DNA of 64,000 nucleotides from Nilaparvata lugens (GCF_014356525.2 NC_052515.1:20828225-20892224), one strand, 5' to 3'. Positions 36,649-49,410 are shown, counted from the stretch's first letter. The notes: a model not told the origin generated them from the letters alone. Program-made: numbers and translations.

Positions 36649-36853
36649 GATGATCACGTGATCTGGTCTTAGGGTGTCACGTGACCTGGGATTCCCCGTA
36701 TCGATGACGTCATAGTGCTTCCCCGAATTCAAAGCAACAGGTTCTCATCGGTTGATATCAAATTATTAAAATTCAGGTTGTTACTCTTTCAGAGGTGCGT
36801 TTATGTTTCTTGGTAGTCTGTACTTTACAGCCCATATCAAACTCGTGGTAAGT
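36649..36853 (+). promoter_or_regulatory. Candidate regulatory cluster: two CACGTG boxes and a CRE
   Basis: TGATCACGTGATC (36651-36663) and GTCACGTGAC (36676-36685) are palindromic E-boxes. The second equals the CLEAR-type element bound by MiT/TFE factors. TGACGTCA at 36705-36712 is a perfect CRE. The surroundings are CpG-richer than the AT-rich neighbourhood. A strong donor, GTAAGT at 36848, lies 140 bp downstream, so this could be the promoter and leader exon of a plus-strand gene whose coding lies elsewhere. No coding exon is seen. Confidence 0.35.
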
Positions 36854-38916
36854 GTGTGTTGGGTGAAGCGGGGAGAAGTAGGGTGATTGTTAGTCTCCTG
36901 GAGTTTTATTAGCTTTCTAGCTTTGGGTTCATGCCAAGTTTTAAGTTTTAGCAATTCTTTGGATTGATGTAGATTTGAATTAGCTTTTCGCTTTTTGCAA
37001 GTTTCAGATTAGGAATCAGCTTTTCCAAGTATTGTTTTGGTACCATTTTCTTCCCTGCTTTAGTTCAGAAATCATCTTCTTCTTCCAAGTTTTGCACCTT
37101 TTTTGCAAGTTTCTTTTCAAGGTTGTGCTCCTCGTTCTTGGAAAATCTTCTAACTGGTTAAATTTTTTAAAGTATTTTAATTCGGATACTATCAAGTTAT
37201 CAAAAAAGAACAAATTTCCGAGGAAAACATTTTTAATTCATTTATTTTTTGTGATATGAGCTCCTAAAGTTGAAATATTGGGGGAGTTCAATTTCCGAAT
37301 TGGTAGCTGATAAATAATTCATGAAATTTCCAGGCCCAATATATATTGTTTTCTTTGACATATCTGATTTCTCAGAATATCGGTTCTCGGAAAATTCATT
37401 CCATTTTGAGTTCAACTGAAAAATAACAAAAATTTTTGTTATTATTTAAAATTGGGATGAATTTCCCTAGAATTGATACTTTGAGGAATCAAATATATTA
37501 TGAGATAAACAATAAATGTGAAATAAAAGAGATGATAGCATGGAGAAATTTCTCAACATATCTGTTCATAGTACAAAACAAACATAATATATCTTGGAGA
37601 ATGTGTCCTTGAAGCTTAATAAATCTATTTTCTTCCTAATCGAAAATGGATATACTCATAACCACCTCTAATACACTAATACATTCTATACATTATTAGA
37701 GGTGGCCATGATATACTCCAATATTTCAAAGTTAGGCAATCATATCTCATAAAAATGTATAATTTTTAGATTAAAAAGCCACATTTTAGATAAAATGAAT
37801 AGGTTTTATTGAATAAAAAATCTTATGAATCTGTGGTTTTTGAAAATTTCTTAGTAATTTTAATAATATGAATAATTGCCACAATATCAACTTTTCAACT
37901 ACACAAAAAATGGAAAATCTATTAAAACCTCAATGTAAACTATAACCCAAATTGAATTAAATTTGAAAAAATTGTAAACTTGATCCTATTCAATGGGAGT
38001 AAATGGGAGTAGATACCAAAATCCAAATTCAATTAGTTTAATGCATTCTAGGTGGAATTCCTAGAAGACTATCATGCAGCCGAATTTCGCGCATCTCTAA
38101 ATTACGGTAATTATGGTTAGTTCCATTGTTGTCCGCTAGGCGGTGTGGTGGCGCTGTTATTGTTTGTTGGTTCAGTTGTGACCTTGACCAAGCCAACTTG
38201 TATTAGGCTGATTGCTGTTGAAAAAAGACAGACAACCACTCCGATATGCAATTACCTCCACTTTTTGGCTCTGAATGGACCTTCAACTAAAGTATACGGT
38301 CGTTAGATTTGATAGTCGTCAATTTTCAATGTTTTTTTGGAATATTATTTTCAAAAAATACAAAAAAGGTTTAAACAACTCAGGTTACCATCTGTTGAGG
38401 GTATAATGTTTATAAAAATAAAGCTAATACAACATAGGTTACCATCACCCTTCTGTTGGGGGAATGCTCTCATTTTCAAAATCAAAATGCCTAGGAATAA
38501 TTCATAAAGCATTATAATCAATCAGTTTCATGGTTTGTGTTAAACATCTATTAGTTATGATTATTTCAGTAAAATTCAAATAGTGTATGCAGTATTTGCA
38601 TTCTTGAATTGAGAAATTCTGTAATTGAAAAGAAAATATTATTTTTGTCAATATATATTATTTTAAAAATTGCTTGTATAAATTAATAAATTGAAATATT
38701 CCATAAGAATTCGGGAGAGGCACCGCACATATTTGGGATGAGATTTTTAATTGGATTATAATTCAATAATTCTCCACAATTTCACCCTCTTGCATAGTTG
38801 CATGCATAAATACTGAATCAAAAATTCAAAATTTGATGAACAAATTCGGTTGAAGGGTCTCTTCTGAATTTGGTAATCAAACACAGTTGAATGACACCTT
38901 GAGAGTCAGTTATTAA
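36854..38916. other. No recognised gene
   Basis: Mostly AT-rich. A GC-richer patch at 38085-38240 contains GTCCGCTAGGCGGTGTGGTG and no open frame. Confidence 0.35.
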
Positions 38917-39654
38917 TCCTATTATATAAAGCGAGAAATTTCTGTATATCTGTTTATATTTCTATAACTGGTTACTTTAATATTTTTATATCTGGTTATC
39001 TGCTTATTTATGCTCAACGGATCTCGAAAACGGCTCTAACGATTTCCACGAAATTTGGAACATGTAGGTTTATGGTATAATAATTCGATTGCACTAGGTC
39101 TCAACCCTGGGAAAACTCGCTGAAGGACATGAAAAGGATAACAATTATTCATCCTTGGAAAAACAGATGATAATTTCGTCGTTTGTCGAAACAGAAGATG
39201 CGTGTGTGGGAGAGAGACAGAATTATTTCCTGCTGAGTATTGAATCAGCGAGAAATATTATCTAGATACTTTAATCGACTTGATCAAAATAAATTGATTT
39301 GTTGACATGACATGATAATCATTCTTAATTAGATTATATCATAATTTAAAGTTATTCATTATTTGACAATTTTAAGTGATTAGTGAGTGTTATTTTGTTA
39401 TTCAATTTGGTTTGTAAATAATCTAAATTAGAACTTTTTGTTTTTAAATGTTTGGACTGAAAATTGAACCTGAATCCAAGTGTATGGAACATAACCTACT
39501 TTCTGGACTATTTATAGTGTATAAATTAAAATTCGGGGAAGAAACAGTTTTGGGCTGTGCCTGTTAGTCCTTTCCCAATCATTTTAAAGAATTGTGTTTT
39601 GTTTATCAATAGTTTATAAATAAATAACGAGCGGAGCTCAGTGCCCCGATATTT
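38917..39654 (+). mobile_element. Element family H2, copy C
   Basis: It starts TCCTATTATATAAAGCGAGA and ends ACGAGCGGAGCTCAGTGCCC then CGATATTT. The interior matches copy D well, including ACAGTTTTGGGCTGTGCCTG. No MITE B is present. Confidence 0.7.
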
Positions 39655-40175
39655 AGTTATGATTATATATTCACCAAATGATAAACGCATATAATCAACA
39701 TGTTTTTTTCAGCTTTCTCTGTTATTAATCAGTTATGATTATATATTCAATAAATAATAAAAGCTTAGAAAAAACCTGTTACTTTCTCTAGTAATTAGAC
39801 TTATGGGTGTATTTTTAAGGTTCTCACGTTTAGTTGAAGACTAGGATCTTATTCTAGTTGGGATTTAAATCCCTTAGATGATACATCCTTCCAAGGGATA
39901 CAAATAAATTTAACAGATATTTACAATTGAAATATAATATAACCAGCGCTTTTAGTACTAGAAAAAAATGATTGATAATACGATTGAAATGAGCTTACCA
40001 GAAACAGATACTGGCTAATTACAATAAATTATTATCACTAGATCAATTCGTGAATAAATGTACGGTAGCCGGTAGCAATAAATAAAGTACTAAATTGATT
40101 AATCGTTGGCTGCAGTGATGAGATCGAAATGATATTGATGTTCTCGTCTCAACATCATTTCTATTGAAGATTCCA

Positions 40176-40270
40176 TAGTCAGATACATTTTAAACTGACA
40201 ACCTTCCTTCTAAATAACTGCAACACTCCTCATTCAACCAATGCTGAAAGTTTCATGTGAATCTCACTGC
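40176..40270. mobile_element. Short MITE family C
   Basis: About 95 bp. The left end has ACATTTTAAACTGACA and the right end has CATTCAACCAATGCTGAAAG and GTGAATCTCACTGCATG, a partial inverted pair. Confidence 0.55.
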
Positions 40271-40619
40271 ATGTTTCTGCCACGAGTTTGTACGAAATAT
40301 GTGAGATGTATATGCTGTAGATGAATACAGATGTAGTGCAGATAGAATCGGCAATAGTAAACAACTGGAGAACGCAATAGTAGCGAATTGCTTCTCAAAA
40401 CCAGTGAGAAGTGAGAGAGTAGTTGTAATGGATGAATTGACCTTGCTTGAAGCATCTTTTTCTACTCATCGTTGCTCCTCCTACATTTTGTATTATTTTT
40501 CTTATTCTTGCTCATCTTCTTCGTTTTCTTCCCTATGTTATTTTTTTTATTGTCAATCTTATAATTATTTTATGTTCGTTGTTGTTGTTGGTGGTGTTAT
40601 TGTTCTTCTTCTGCTTCTT

Positions 40620-40910
40620 CTTCTCTCCTTCTCTTAGACCCGGTCGTGTGTTAATGGGAAGGATATTTTATATCCTTCTAAAAGAATCAACAATTATTTG
40701 TTGAAACACCGCCGATTTATGAAGTTACATCACATTATTATATTATCGTTATTCTAATTTCATTTCTATATTTATTCTCATTGATAATTATTTATACTTT
40801 GTGAAATTCGTTGAATAACTAGCATTATCGTCATTTAATGTAAATTAGTGTATAAGCCAGTAAATATTGTAACATACATGAATAAAGAAATCTAATCTAA
40901 TCTAATCTCC
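40620..40910 (+). repeat. LINE 3' UTR and tail with two hairpins
   Basis: After a CTT-rich tract come two hairpins, GGATATTTTATATCC and CAACAATTATTTGTTG. AGTATAAGCCAGT-like text follows, then GTAACATACATGAATAAAGA and a (ATCTA)-type tail. Related in plan to family B at 29486 and 62962. Confidence 0.55.
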
Positions 40911-41991
40911 TTTTCCTTCTCATTCTCATCCTCTTCGTCTTCCTTCTCCTCTTCCTCAGTCTTCTTCTCCTCCTTTTTCTTCCTCCTTCTTCTGCTTTTC
41001 CTTATTTTTTGCAATCTCTTCATACCTCCTTCTCCTCCTGCTACGCCTCCTCCTTCTTCATCCTCCTTTAACTCCTCCTTCTCCTTCTTCTTCTCCTCTC
41101 CATCTCCTTGTCCTCCTCATTCTCCTTCTCCTTCCTATTCTCCTCCTCTTCCTCCTCCTCCCTCTTCTTCACATCCTCCTTCATCTCCTTTTTCTCCATC
41201 TTCTTTTTTTTTGGTGATCTTCATATCCTCTCCTTCTCCTCCTGCTTCTCCTCCTCCTTCCTCCTTCTTCCTCCTCTTCCTTCTCTTCTTTCTTCCTCCT
41301 CTCCTTCTCCTCCTGCTTCTCATCCTCCTTCCTCCTTCTTCCTACTCCTCCTCCTCCTTCTCTACCTTCTTCCTCCTCTCACAAAGAATTCTTCATCTTC
41401 AAGTTCGATCCTCATATTATTCTTCTATTGTTCTTCTGCTTCTTCCTCTTCTCTTCTTCTTCTTCTTCTTATACTTCTTCTTCTCTCCTTCTCCTTTCCC
41501 TTCTCATTCTCCTCCTATTCGACTTCCTTCTCCTCTCTTCCGTCTTCTTGTACTCCTCCTTCTTCTCCTTTTCCTTATTTTTGGCAATCTCTTCATACCC
41601 TCTCCTTCTCTTCCTCCTTCATCTCCCTTTAACTCCTTCTTCTTCTTCTTCTTTTTATCCTTATTCTTCTCCTTTCCTTCTCCTCCTCTTCCTCCTCCTC
41701 CCTCTTCTTCACATCCTCCTTCATCTTCTTTTTCTTCATCTTCTCCATTTTTTTGTGATCTTCTTCATACCCTCTCCTTCTCCTCCTGCTTCTCCTCCTT
41801 CACCTCCTTCTTCCTCCTCACCTCTTCCTCTTCTTCTTTCTTCATCCTCTCCTGCTTCTCCTTCTCCTCCTTCCTCCTTCTTCTTCCTCCTCCTCCTCCT
41901 CCTCCTCCTCCTCCTCTACTTTCTTCCTCCTCACACAAAGAATTCTTCATCTTCATCTTCAAGTTTGATCTTCATATTATTCTTCTATTTT

Positions 41992-42022
<31 letters not shown>

Positions 42023-42035
42023 TTTGCTTTTCCTT
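40905..42035 (+). repeat. Polypyrimidine tract of about 1.1 kb
   Basis: The plus strand is almost entirely C and T, built from CTT, CCT and CTC triplets. Near-repeats about 540-570 bp apart show a higher-order duplication: TTTGCAATCTCTTCATACC at 41008 against 41580; GGTGATCTTCATATCC at 41213 against 41754; CACAAAGAATTCTTCATCTT at 41380 and 41933. Long Ser/Leu/Phe frames are artefacts. Confidence 0.9.
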
Positions 42036-42191
42036 TATCGTCTTGCAATTCTAAATTTAGAATACGATATTATCACCACTCGTGTACGAGCAGCAACAGA
42101 CTATTATTCTTGTGAGAGAGAATCACTCATGTATACACATTCCTATATTACTGTATACAGTACTATGAATCCCCACTACCTTTTTCCTCTC

Positions 42192-42290
42192 TCTGTAGTA
42201 AAATCCCTCTCAAACTTTCAGCATTCCTCCCAAATAACATAGAATCTTCCCATTTGAACAATGCTGACAGTTTTAAGTGAATGCCACTGT
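42192..42290. mobile_element. Short MITE family C
   Basis: CTCAAACTTTCAGCATTCCT at the left and CAATGCTGACAGTTTTAAGT at the right form the family C inverted pair. Confidence 0.55.
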
Positions 42291-42659
42291 AATGAAACAC
42301 ATTTTCGCTATTATTTTAGTAGCGCATCACGTGTTTAATACAACTGTCTTTGCCGGACTAATCACAAATAATCATTCACTGCAGCCAGCTCAAACTGGTA
42401 TAGCAACGATTACAACTCACCTGAAGGTCGAATGTCTAACGAAATCTACGCGCGAACTACTAGTTATAGTTTTTAGAACTTTTTTTTGAACTCTTCTAGT
42501 TTTGTCTATTTTTGGCGCAGAGGTGTGTTGAGTAGAGATGGTGTTTTGCTTAACAGGCGTGCAGTGAATGATTATTGGCTGGTCTCTGAGTTGAATCGTC
42601 AAATTAGGGGGCCACTAATTTATTTGGGTGGGACTTGGAACACATTATTTATCAACAAA

Positions 42660-43530
42660 TCTTCTATATATAAAAAATGAATGTCTTTTTGTGTGTTTGT
42701 TTGTTCCCTATAGACTTAAAAACTACTTGACTGAACGGCATGAAACTTTGGGAATATGTTGTGTGAATATATGGGATGATTTCTGACCAAAAATTTTAAT
42801 AGGGGGGCTAATAATAATTATTTATTAATCCACTTTACAGACCTCTATGTTTTTGTACTTGCCGGTCAAAGTAGCTACCATAGAACGGAAAGATGATCAT
42901 GATACATGTTGTGATAATATGATTTAGCATCTAAAGTTACCTGCTGTAATAAACAGGTCACCCGTGCTTAATACGGTAGTTTGGAGTTGAATTGTAGTTG
43001 ATTGTTACCAGCTGTAGATAATGGCTCCTTATAATATATATACAATATTATCAGTCCCCTATAATTGAGAAACTGGAAAATATTGGAAAAAATTATTCAC
43101 GTCATGAGAGTTGTTCATATTGCATAATTAATTACTGAAGAATGACAGAATAATTTTCAATTTTTTTTTTATTTAGCTTAGCTGATATTCATCCTAAAAT
43201 TGAAGATGGAAAGAATATGAAATTCTGTGTGATTCATCGTATATCGCATATTTCCTGGACCAACTATTGGCAATCAACAACTATGAACGCACTATGAACT
43301 ATATTCATCTTTGAAACACTGATTTAACCTATCTATTATGGTTTTAATTCAACACTTTACTGATAGATATTACTACCAATTGATTGAGAAGAATATGTTT
43401 TCGGAATAATAAATGCTGCATGACTGAAAATATTGATTGTCAGATAAAATTCATGATTCACGAATTAAAGTCAAGTGTGACATGAGATACATTGACTATT
43501 AGGCGTTACGAAGGTCGTCGGGCAAGCTAG
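42660..43530 (+). mobile_element. Helitron-like element, both ends visible
   Basis: It starts with TC after host A (A|TCTTCTATATATAAAAAAT) and ends GTCGTCGGGCAAGCTAG followed by host T, the classical Helitron A|TC...CTAG|T pattern. A small GC hairpin (ACGAAGGTCGT) lies 10 bp before the end. It is 871 bp, AT-rich and without coding, so non-autonomous. The 5' text (ATGAATGTC, TTGTTCCCTATAGACTT, GGCATGAAACTTTGGGAATA) is like insect Helitron leaders. Confidence 0.65.
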
Positions 43531-44485
43531 TTATGAATATTTGTAAACGTCAGGAAATATTCTCTGCTATTACGAATAATTGAATGAATATTATATCCTA
43601 GATATGGATAAAGCTGAAAAGGTTTTTCTCACTAGGTACAGAAATAAATATAACTGATTTACAGTTTCACAGATATGGGCCCTTTTTCTATGGCACTTTA
43701 CACTCAAATCTAATGGACCTTTAAACCTATAGATTTAATATGGTTTCAGATTCAGGCCCATTAGATTCAATAAGGGTCATATTGTAACACTACGTTTAAC
43801 ACTAAACCACGTTTACTTGTAGATATGGTTGCATTTATCATAATGTGTTTCATACGGGGTTTAAACGAACAGCTGACATTTCACCGTCTAAACAGAGTAT
43901 CTGCATAAGGGTCAAAGTGACCTAGGGAACGGGCCAAAAAGAAATAAAATTCACATAGAATACTTTCTTGTAATAAAAATCTTGAAAAATATTAATTTCT
44001 AGGTTCACCTTGACAATAAATCAACTTCCTTCATTTTTCATCTTTAAGGCAATAGACCTACAGGAAAATCAATGAACCTCTGGAAAAGCTTGATAATAGC
44101 TATGGTGAAAGTGATATTTTCGAGCTCAAAATTTAAGTGATTTTATTCTATATTTTGTGAATATTTGAAGTTTGGTTTTTGTTTTAACGGAAGTTTCATT
44201 ATCAATTTATCTAAATTTGAAATTCTTTGTTTTATTCTGATTCATAGTTTCAGATTGAAGATTTGGTGTTGAAATTGGAGTGAACATAACCTACATAATA
44301 TTTGGACAATTTGTGACAAAATCAGGAAATTGAAGAAGTTTTGGGCAATAGCCTGTTTTTTCTTTTCAGACTATTGTATTGTTCGCTCTATCTGATAAAT
44401 AAATAAATAATTAATCTGAACATTTTCAGATTAGCAGTTGAATTTTTTCTAAATATATCTACATGAAATTAGATGTATGAACTAC
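43531..44485. other. No recognised feature
   Basis: AT-rich; no exon or element end recognised. Confidence 0.35.
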
Positions 44486-44871
44486 CTATAGTGAGGTTCG
44501 CCTTATAATGGCAGTGGAGAAAGATAGGAAAACATCATTGCCGTTTCTATGCCTTGTCACTGCCTTCTATAGAGGATAGCTGATACCAGTATATCTGATT
44601 CAATATTAACTGTTCAAATTTTTAAATAATGAATTGTATTTTATTCCTCAAGAACATTTTTTTCCAATGATTAAACAATAAATGTTCATAATTAATAATT
44701 GAGATTAAATAATGTTTTGTCAATTATATTTTCACATTGTTGAAAAATGATGTGGCAACGTTGCTGATGTGGAAAAGGATAGCTCTATTCGCTTTGTCGA
44801 ATGATAGACAAGGAAAGCAACATCAATGTTAATCAAATACTGCCATTATATTATCTTGTACCTCACTATAG
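44486..44871. mobile_element. MITE family A, complete longer copy
   Basis: It starts CTATAGTGAGGTTCGCCTTA and ends TTGTACCTCACTATAG. The interior shares GCAGTGGAGAAAGATAGGAA and the GACAAGGAAAGCAACATCAA end block with other copies. 386 bp, no coding. Confidence 0.8.
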
Positions 44872-45364
44872 TAATGGAAAATTATATTGAAGAAAAAACA
44901 TGAGAATTGTCAATCTGTTAGTTTTTTTTCAATCTAGTTCAAGTTACTGTACTTAGTTTATAAAGTGGAAATAGAACACCCATTTAACAAGTGATCAATC
45001 TGAATGTCAATTACGATGTAATAAAACCGTCTAGAGCAATAAATTGGTAGTACAGTTTTCTGTAGTGATTAAGAACGTCAGGAGAAATAAATTTGTATAG
45101 TCCAGTACTCTGTAGTGATTCATTCATGAAGATCAGTTGATAACAATGCAATAGCCTTTTGACGTATGAGCTGGCATACTCCTACTTTATTAGGCCACTA
45201 TATTATACGAGTCATGTGCCAATAGAGAGGTCTTCAACAGACTACTCATAATATTATATACTACTACTGCTGCTAGAGTAGTATATGTGTAGGCTATATA
45301 TGTATGAACTGAAGCAAAATGGCGCAATCGTTCATATATTATTTAGTGAGATTCAATTCATAAT

Positions 45365-45450
45365 GTCATCATCAATATCATTCAATAATGATAATCATTA
45401 ATAATAATGATAATCATTCATAATAAAGATAATCATTCATTCATTAATGT
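45365..45450. repeat. AATAATGATAATCATT short tandem repeat
   Basis: Three to four imperfect copies of a 16-20-bp unit ending GATAATCATT. Confidence 0.6.
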
Positions 45451-46085
45451 CAGCATTATTGGGAAGCATTGATGTATAAGGAATGATGACAATATTTGAA
45501 GGTACTCTTCCTATAGTCAGAGCTAATATCAAAGCTAATTTGAAACAATTTCGGCTACAATAATGCGTTTTTTCTAAAGCTGCATCAGTCTGAGATTGAA
45601 TATGCTTGGTTCTAGCACGGAGGACAGACCACGTTATTCATTTTTTTCTGTGGCTCTAGGCATGATTCACAGTCCAAGGCCGCTAGGTAATTGCACCTAA
45701 AAAATTGGATAGAAAATTATCACTGCACTGTTGTAGAGACAATGGGATTAAAGGGTTTTGACTACGGAAGTTTAGTGTACTATTGAGGTCTTGTATTGCA
45801 GATGCGCTGAATATTTATCATAAACATTCATTTGAATTTAAACATCTTTGAAAACATTTATAGCTGAACATTTATTTGGTTTAACTTTTTATTTATTTTT
45901 TGTTTTCAATTTAAAGATTAATGATTTAATCTCAATACATTAATAAGAACAGTATCAATCTAATAATCGATCGAGGTGGAAAATTGAGTTTTTCTAGAGG
46001 CATGTTTGTAGGTGTGTTTTTAAATCCATTCTTTTGCACTATTCATTTAAACTCATCAATGTTTGTTTCCACTACGAACTGCTTG

Positions 46086-46176
46086 TTAATAATCACTTTT
46101 GAACAACTAAATTACGACATTTAGTCAGGTACCTGACTGCTATGTCGTAATTTAGTTGTTCGAAAGTGATTATTAA
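46086..46176. repeat. Near-perfect 91-bp palindrome centred on GGTACC
   Basis: The arms TTAATAATCAC...GACAT and ATGTC...GTGATTATTAA pair almost fully. The centre GTCAGGTACCTGAC is itself a perfect palindrome, so there is no loop. Confidence 0.9.
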
Positions 46177-46212
46177 TTTAAACTTTGAATTAAAAAAACT
46201 TTTGAAGTGGAA

Positions 46213-46458
46213 ACACTTACGTTTTAGCAGTGACGGCGTTTCAGTCTGAATATGACCAGCAACAGGCAGCAACTTTGTCATTGCTAAAAAGTAAGTATTA
46301 TTACTTATTACGCATCCACTAACCCTTACCCTATCATCACAACCTATTCCTCCACCTTCATCCCTTACCATACATAACCTTGACATGAGAGTAAATTTCT
46401 TCAGTCTGATGATGACCCACACCAGGTCTGAACGATCGTCACTACTAATAGTAAGTGC
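46213..46458. repeat. Inverted-repeat element of about 246 bp
   Basis: The left end CACTTACGTTTTAGCAGTGA pairs with the right end TCACTACTAATAGTAAGTG. The next stretch pairs too, in part (CAGTCTGAATATGACC with GGTCTGAACG). Minus-strand frames across it are chance. Confidence 0.6.
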
Positions 46459-47110
46459 ATTTTCACTTTATAAGTGTTTTTAAAATTCGACTATTTTCTC
46501 ATAAAGTTCGCCATAAATTTTTCTCAGATCAAGGGGCATTTTAAACAAAAATAATGAACAATTTCCGAAGTACATTATTTTAAAATAATTCCGACTAGAA
46601 ATTAGAAAATTGCACATTGCACGTTGGCCTATCGGATAAACATGTTTGCATGAGAATATTTTTGGTGATAAATATTTTGAATGACATTTGTAAAACAGAT
46701 TGTGTTATTGGGAGAAATTGAATGGCGATTGATTCTCTTGTTGCACTTTCGAACTCTGACATTAAAAAAGAAGAATGCTGTGATAGTATGGGGATTCCCC
46801 AACACAGAGTTTACTTACTCAAGTGTTATCTTCTAGAGACGGCATCGTTTTTAGTTCGATTATTCTATCAAATAAAATTCCTGAGGTCACACTATCACAC
46901 TAGTTCTCTCATATAGATAATACAGTTCGCGAATTTTTTTATACAATTATTTCGGGGTTTTCCTTGTACATATGCCAAAATTATTGATTCCAGATTAACT
47001 AGAACTCTGAATCATAATTTCAAAATTGTTGATTTAATTTTATTAGTTGTTGTTCTAGTAAACATCGTAAGGCAGACATCACTTCATTTGTATGGGCGAC
47101 TTATTCAAAT

Positions 47111-47322
47111 TAATAAAAACAATATAACAAATGTAGTCCCCTTTTTATTTGAAAACATTTAAAACTTTAAAACATTTCAACGATTAGTTTCGACCTACAG
47201 GTTTGGCCTCAATTTTAACTTGAAAATGGCCAAAGTAGATCGAAACTAGTCGTTGAAATGTTTTAAAGTCTTAAAATGTTTTAAATAAAAAGGGTACTAC
47301 ATGCTTTTATATTGTTTTTATT
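47111..47322. repeat. Long palindrome with AAAAAGGGTACTAC
   Basis: Arms of about 95 bp: TAATAAAAACAATATA at the left and TATATTGTTTTTATTA at the right. GTAGTCCCCTTTTTATTT pairs with AAATAAAAAGGGTACTAC, and CATTTCAACGATTAGTTTCG with CGAAACTAGTCGTTGAAATG. Confidence 0.85.
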
Positions 47323-47485
47323 AATATTGTAAGGCAGATATTCTAAAAGTCTTGGCCAACACTAAACAAGCCCTTCTAAAATAATTACGATCTTCTATTT
47401 GAAATTAGAATATATACTGGGAGAGGAATAGTTCAGGATTCGATCAGTTTACTCTCCCTATCATTTCAATAACTGCTTGTACAAA

Positions 47486-47698
47486 TGAATAAATAGAATA
47501 AAATTCAACAGATCAAAATAGAATTGTGAATAAATTCAACAGAAAACATAATTATATGAATAAATAGAATAAAATTCAATAGATCAAAATAAAATTGTGA
47601 ATAAATTAAACAGAAAACATAATTATATGAATAAATAGAATAAAATTCCATAGATCAAAATAGAATTGTGAATAAATTCAACAGAAAACATATTCATA
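47486..47698. repeat. 71-bp minisatellite, three copies
   Basis: TGAATAAATAGAATAAAATT begins at 47486, 47557 and 47628. The copies differ at only a few positions. Confidence 0.9.
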
Positions 47699-48297
47699 CA
47701 GTAAGGATGTTGTATTAGAATTTAGAAAAAGATTAGATATAATTAAGTGATTCTCAAAATAGAGAATAATACAGAAATATATCCATTTATTCACCTCATG
47801 ATGAACAAATCATAAAAATTATCCTATTGAACATCAAATTTAATGCTACGTTCTTCAGATCGCACTTCTGTCTTCAAACAATTTCAATATTTTAGCCTAT
47901 CTTCCATTTAATTTTTTCAGGTTTTCTCATGTTATCAGGAAAAAGTCTGATGTAGACGTTATATTGATCTAGGAATCTAGGCTCTTATTATGTCTTTAAA
48001 GCAAAGCTCAACCATACGATTTTCCCATAGATTGTATTTTGTAATGTTAATCAATTGGATTTGTTGATTGAAGCAAAAGTTTTTTGTTTTTGAATTCCTC
48101 TGAGTATTTAACATGTAATGAGTGAGAAGTGTCTCAAATTCATGTTGTATTGACATTGGTTTTGAATCACTCAACAAAACAAATACAATAAATTTTAACA
48201 AATATAATCTAATCAAACTAGTTCAACTATAGTGTTGTTATCTTGAAAATTTAGAGTAAACGTAGTACGCCCTTGTCGTGTCTGACACCGCTAGTTA
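47699..48297. other. No recognised feature
   Basis: AT-rich; no exon or terminus seen. Confidence 0.35.
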
Positions 48298-48487
48298 CTA
48301 TAGTGAGATTCAGTTTAAACTGTCAGCTTTCCTTATAAATGACATCAGTACTAACCATTCAATAAATACTGACTCACTGCTCACTGAGTCACTAAATGCA
48401 GATTCATTTTAAACTGTCATAATTCCCTCATAAATAACATCAAGCTCAAAATGCAATCGATACTGACAGTTTAAAGTGAATTATACC
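48298..48487. mobile_element. MITE family C, tandem pair
   Basis: CTATAGTGAGATTCAGTTTA at the left and CTGACAGTTTAAAGTGAATT at the right. A second left end (GCAGATTCATTTTAAACTGT) in the middle shows two units in tandem. Confidence 0.65.
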
Positions 48488-49321
48488 AAAGATTCTAGTT
48501 CAATAGACAAGTATTGTAATTATTGCTGATAAAATTCGAATACGCCCACATTTCAAGTATACACTCAATGTAAAGAGGAATTATCAATGCAAATAGATGA
48601 ATGGGAGCTTATCTATCAATGCCAGGAATTGTAGATTTGTATTGGAAGAATATTGAATAGATCACTCTTCTTAGAAGATGAATAATGTGTTTCAATTTTT
48701 ATGTTTGAATCTATGAATATCATCTATATATTATTTATTAATATTATATAAGATTATTATCATAAGTTCTTAATTTGATGGTATTATTTAGCTTGTTTTC
48801 AAATCCAAGATATAAAATGAATAATCAAATCAAATAATGTTTTATTGACCAAAAACAAAGCATTATAAGCAACTTACAATATCCATCCAAGATTTCAGAT
48901 AACAATTACATGGTGAAAACATTAAAGTGAGGTTTAAAACTAATAGACATTGAAAAAAACAGTTTCTGGTACAGTACTACTTGCTGAATTATATGATACA
49001 ATTCGCGTGCAAGTAGGGTCACAGCTTGAAAAAAATTGTAATGCTTCATTCACACACACATTCACGCAACTTTTAATCCAACAATAGAAATTAGTGCAAA
49101 CTATTTAAATTTCCAGATTTCAGAAATTAAACGAAGAATCAGTGGACTTTCATTTTAAGGATGTTTGATTTGAAATCTTTAGAAAAATATTAATTTTCCA
49201 TTATTCAAATATTATATTTAGCAATATTGAACTATACGGGTGATTGAACTCTTTCATACAATAATACTGTATTAGTGGGTCGTCAGTCACATTTACATGT
49301 TGACTCATATATTTTTTAGCC
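48488..49321. other. No recognised feature
   Basis: AT-rich, no exon or element end recognised. Confidence 0.35.
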
Positions 49322-49410
49322 TGTAGTGACAGTTCACAGCCAGCATTCCTTGTAAATAATACTATCTCTCTCCATTCAACCAATGCTGTCAGTTTGAAGT
49401 GACAGTGAAC
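49322..49410. mobile_element. Short MITE family C
   Basis: TAGTGACAGTTCACAGCCAG and AATGCTGTCAGTTTGAAGTG form the inverted ends. About 90 bp. Confidence 0.6.

Noticed and set aside
41108..42242. Ser/Leu/Phe/Pro-rich frames up to 343 codons
   Set aside because: All three frames are open because the strand is nearly pure pyrimidine and so lacks stop codons; the composition is that of the repeat.
46093..46422. Minus-strand 109-codon gene
   Set aside because: It lies across two inverted-repeat elements and has no splice context or domain.
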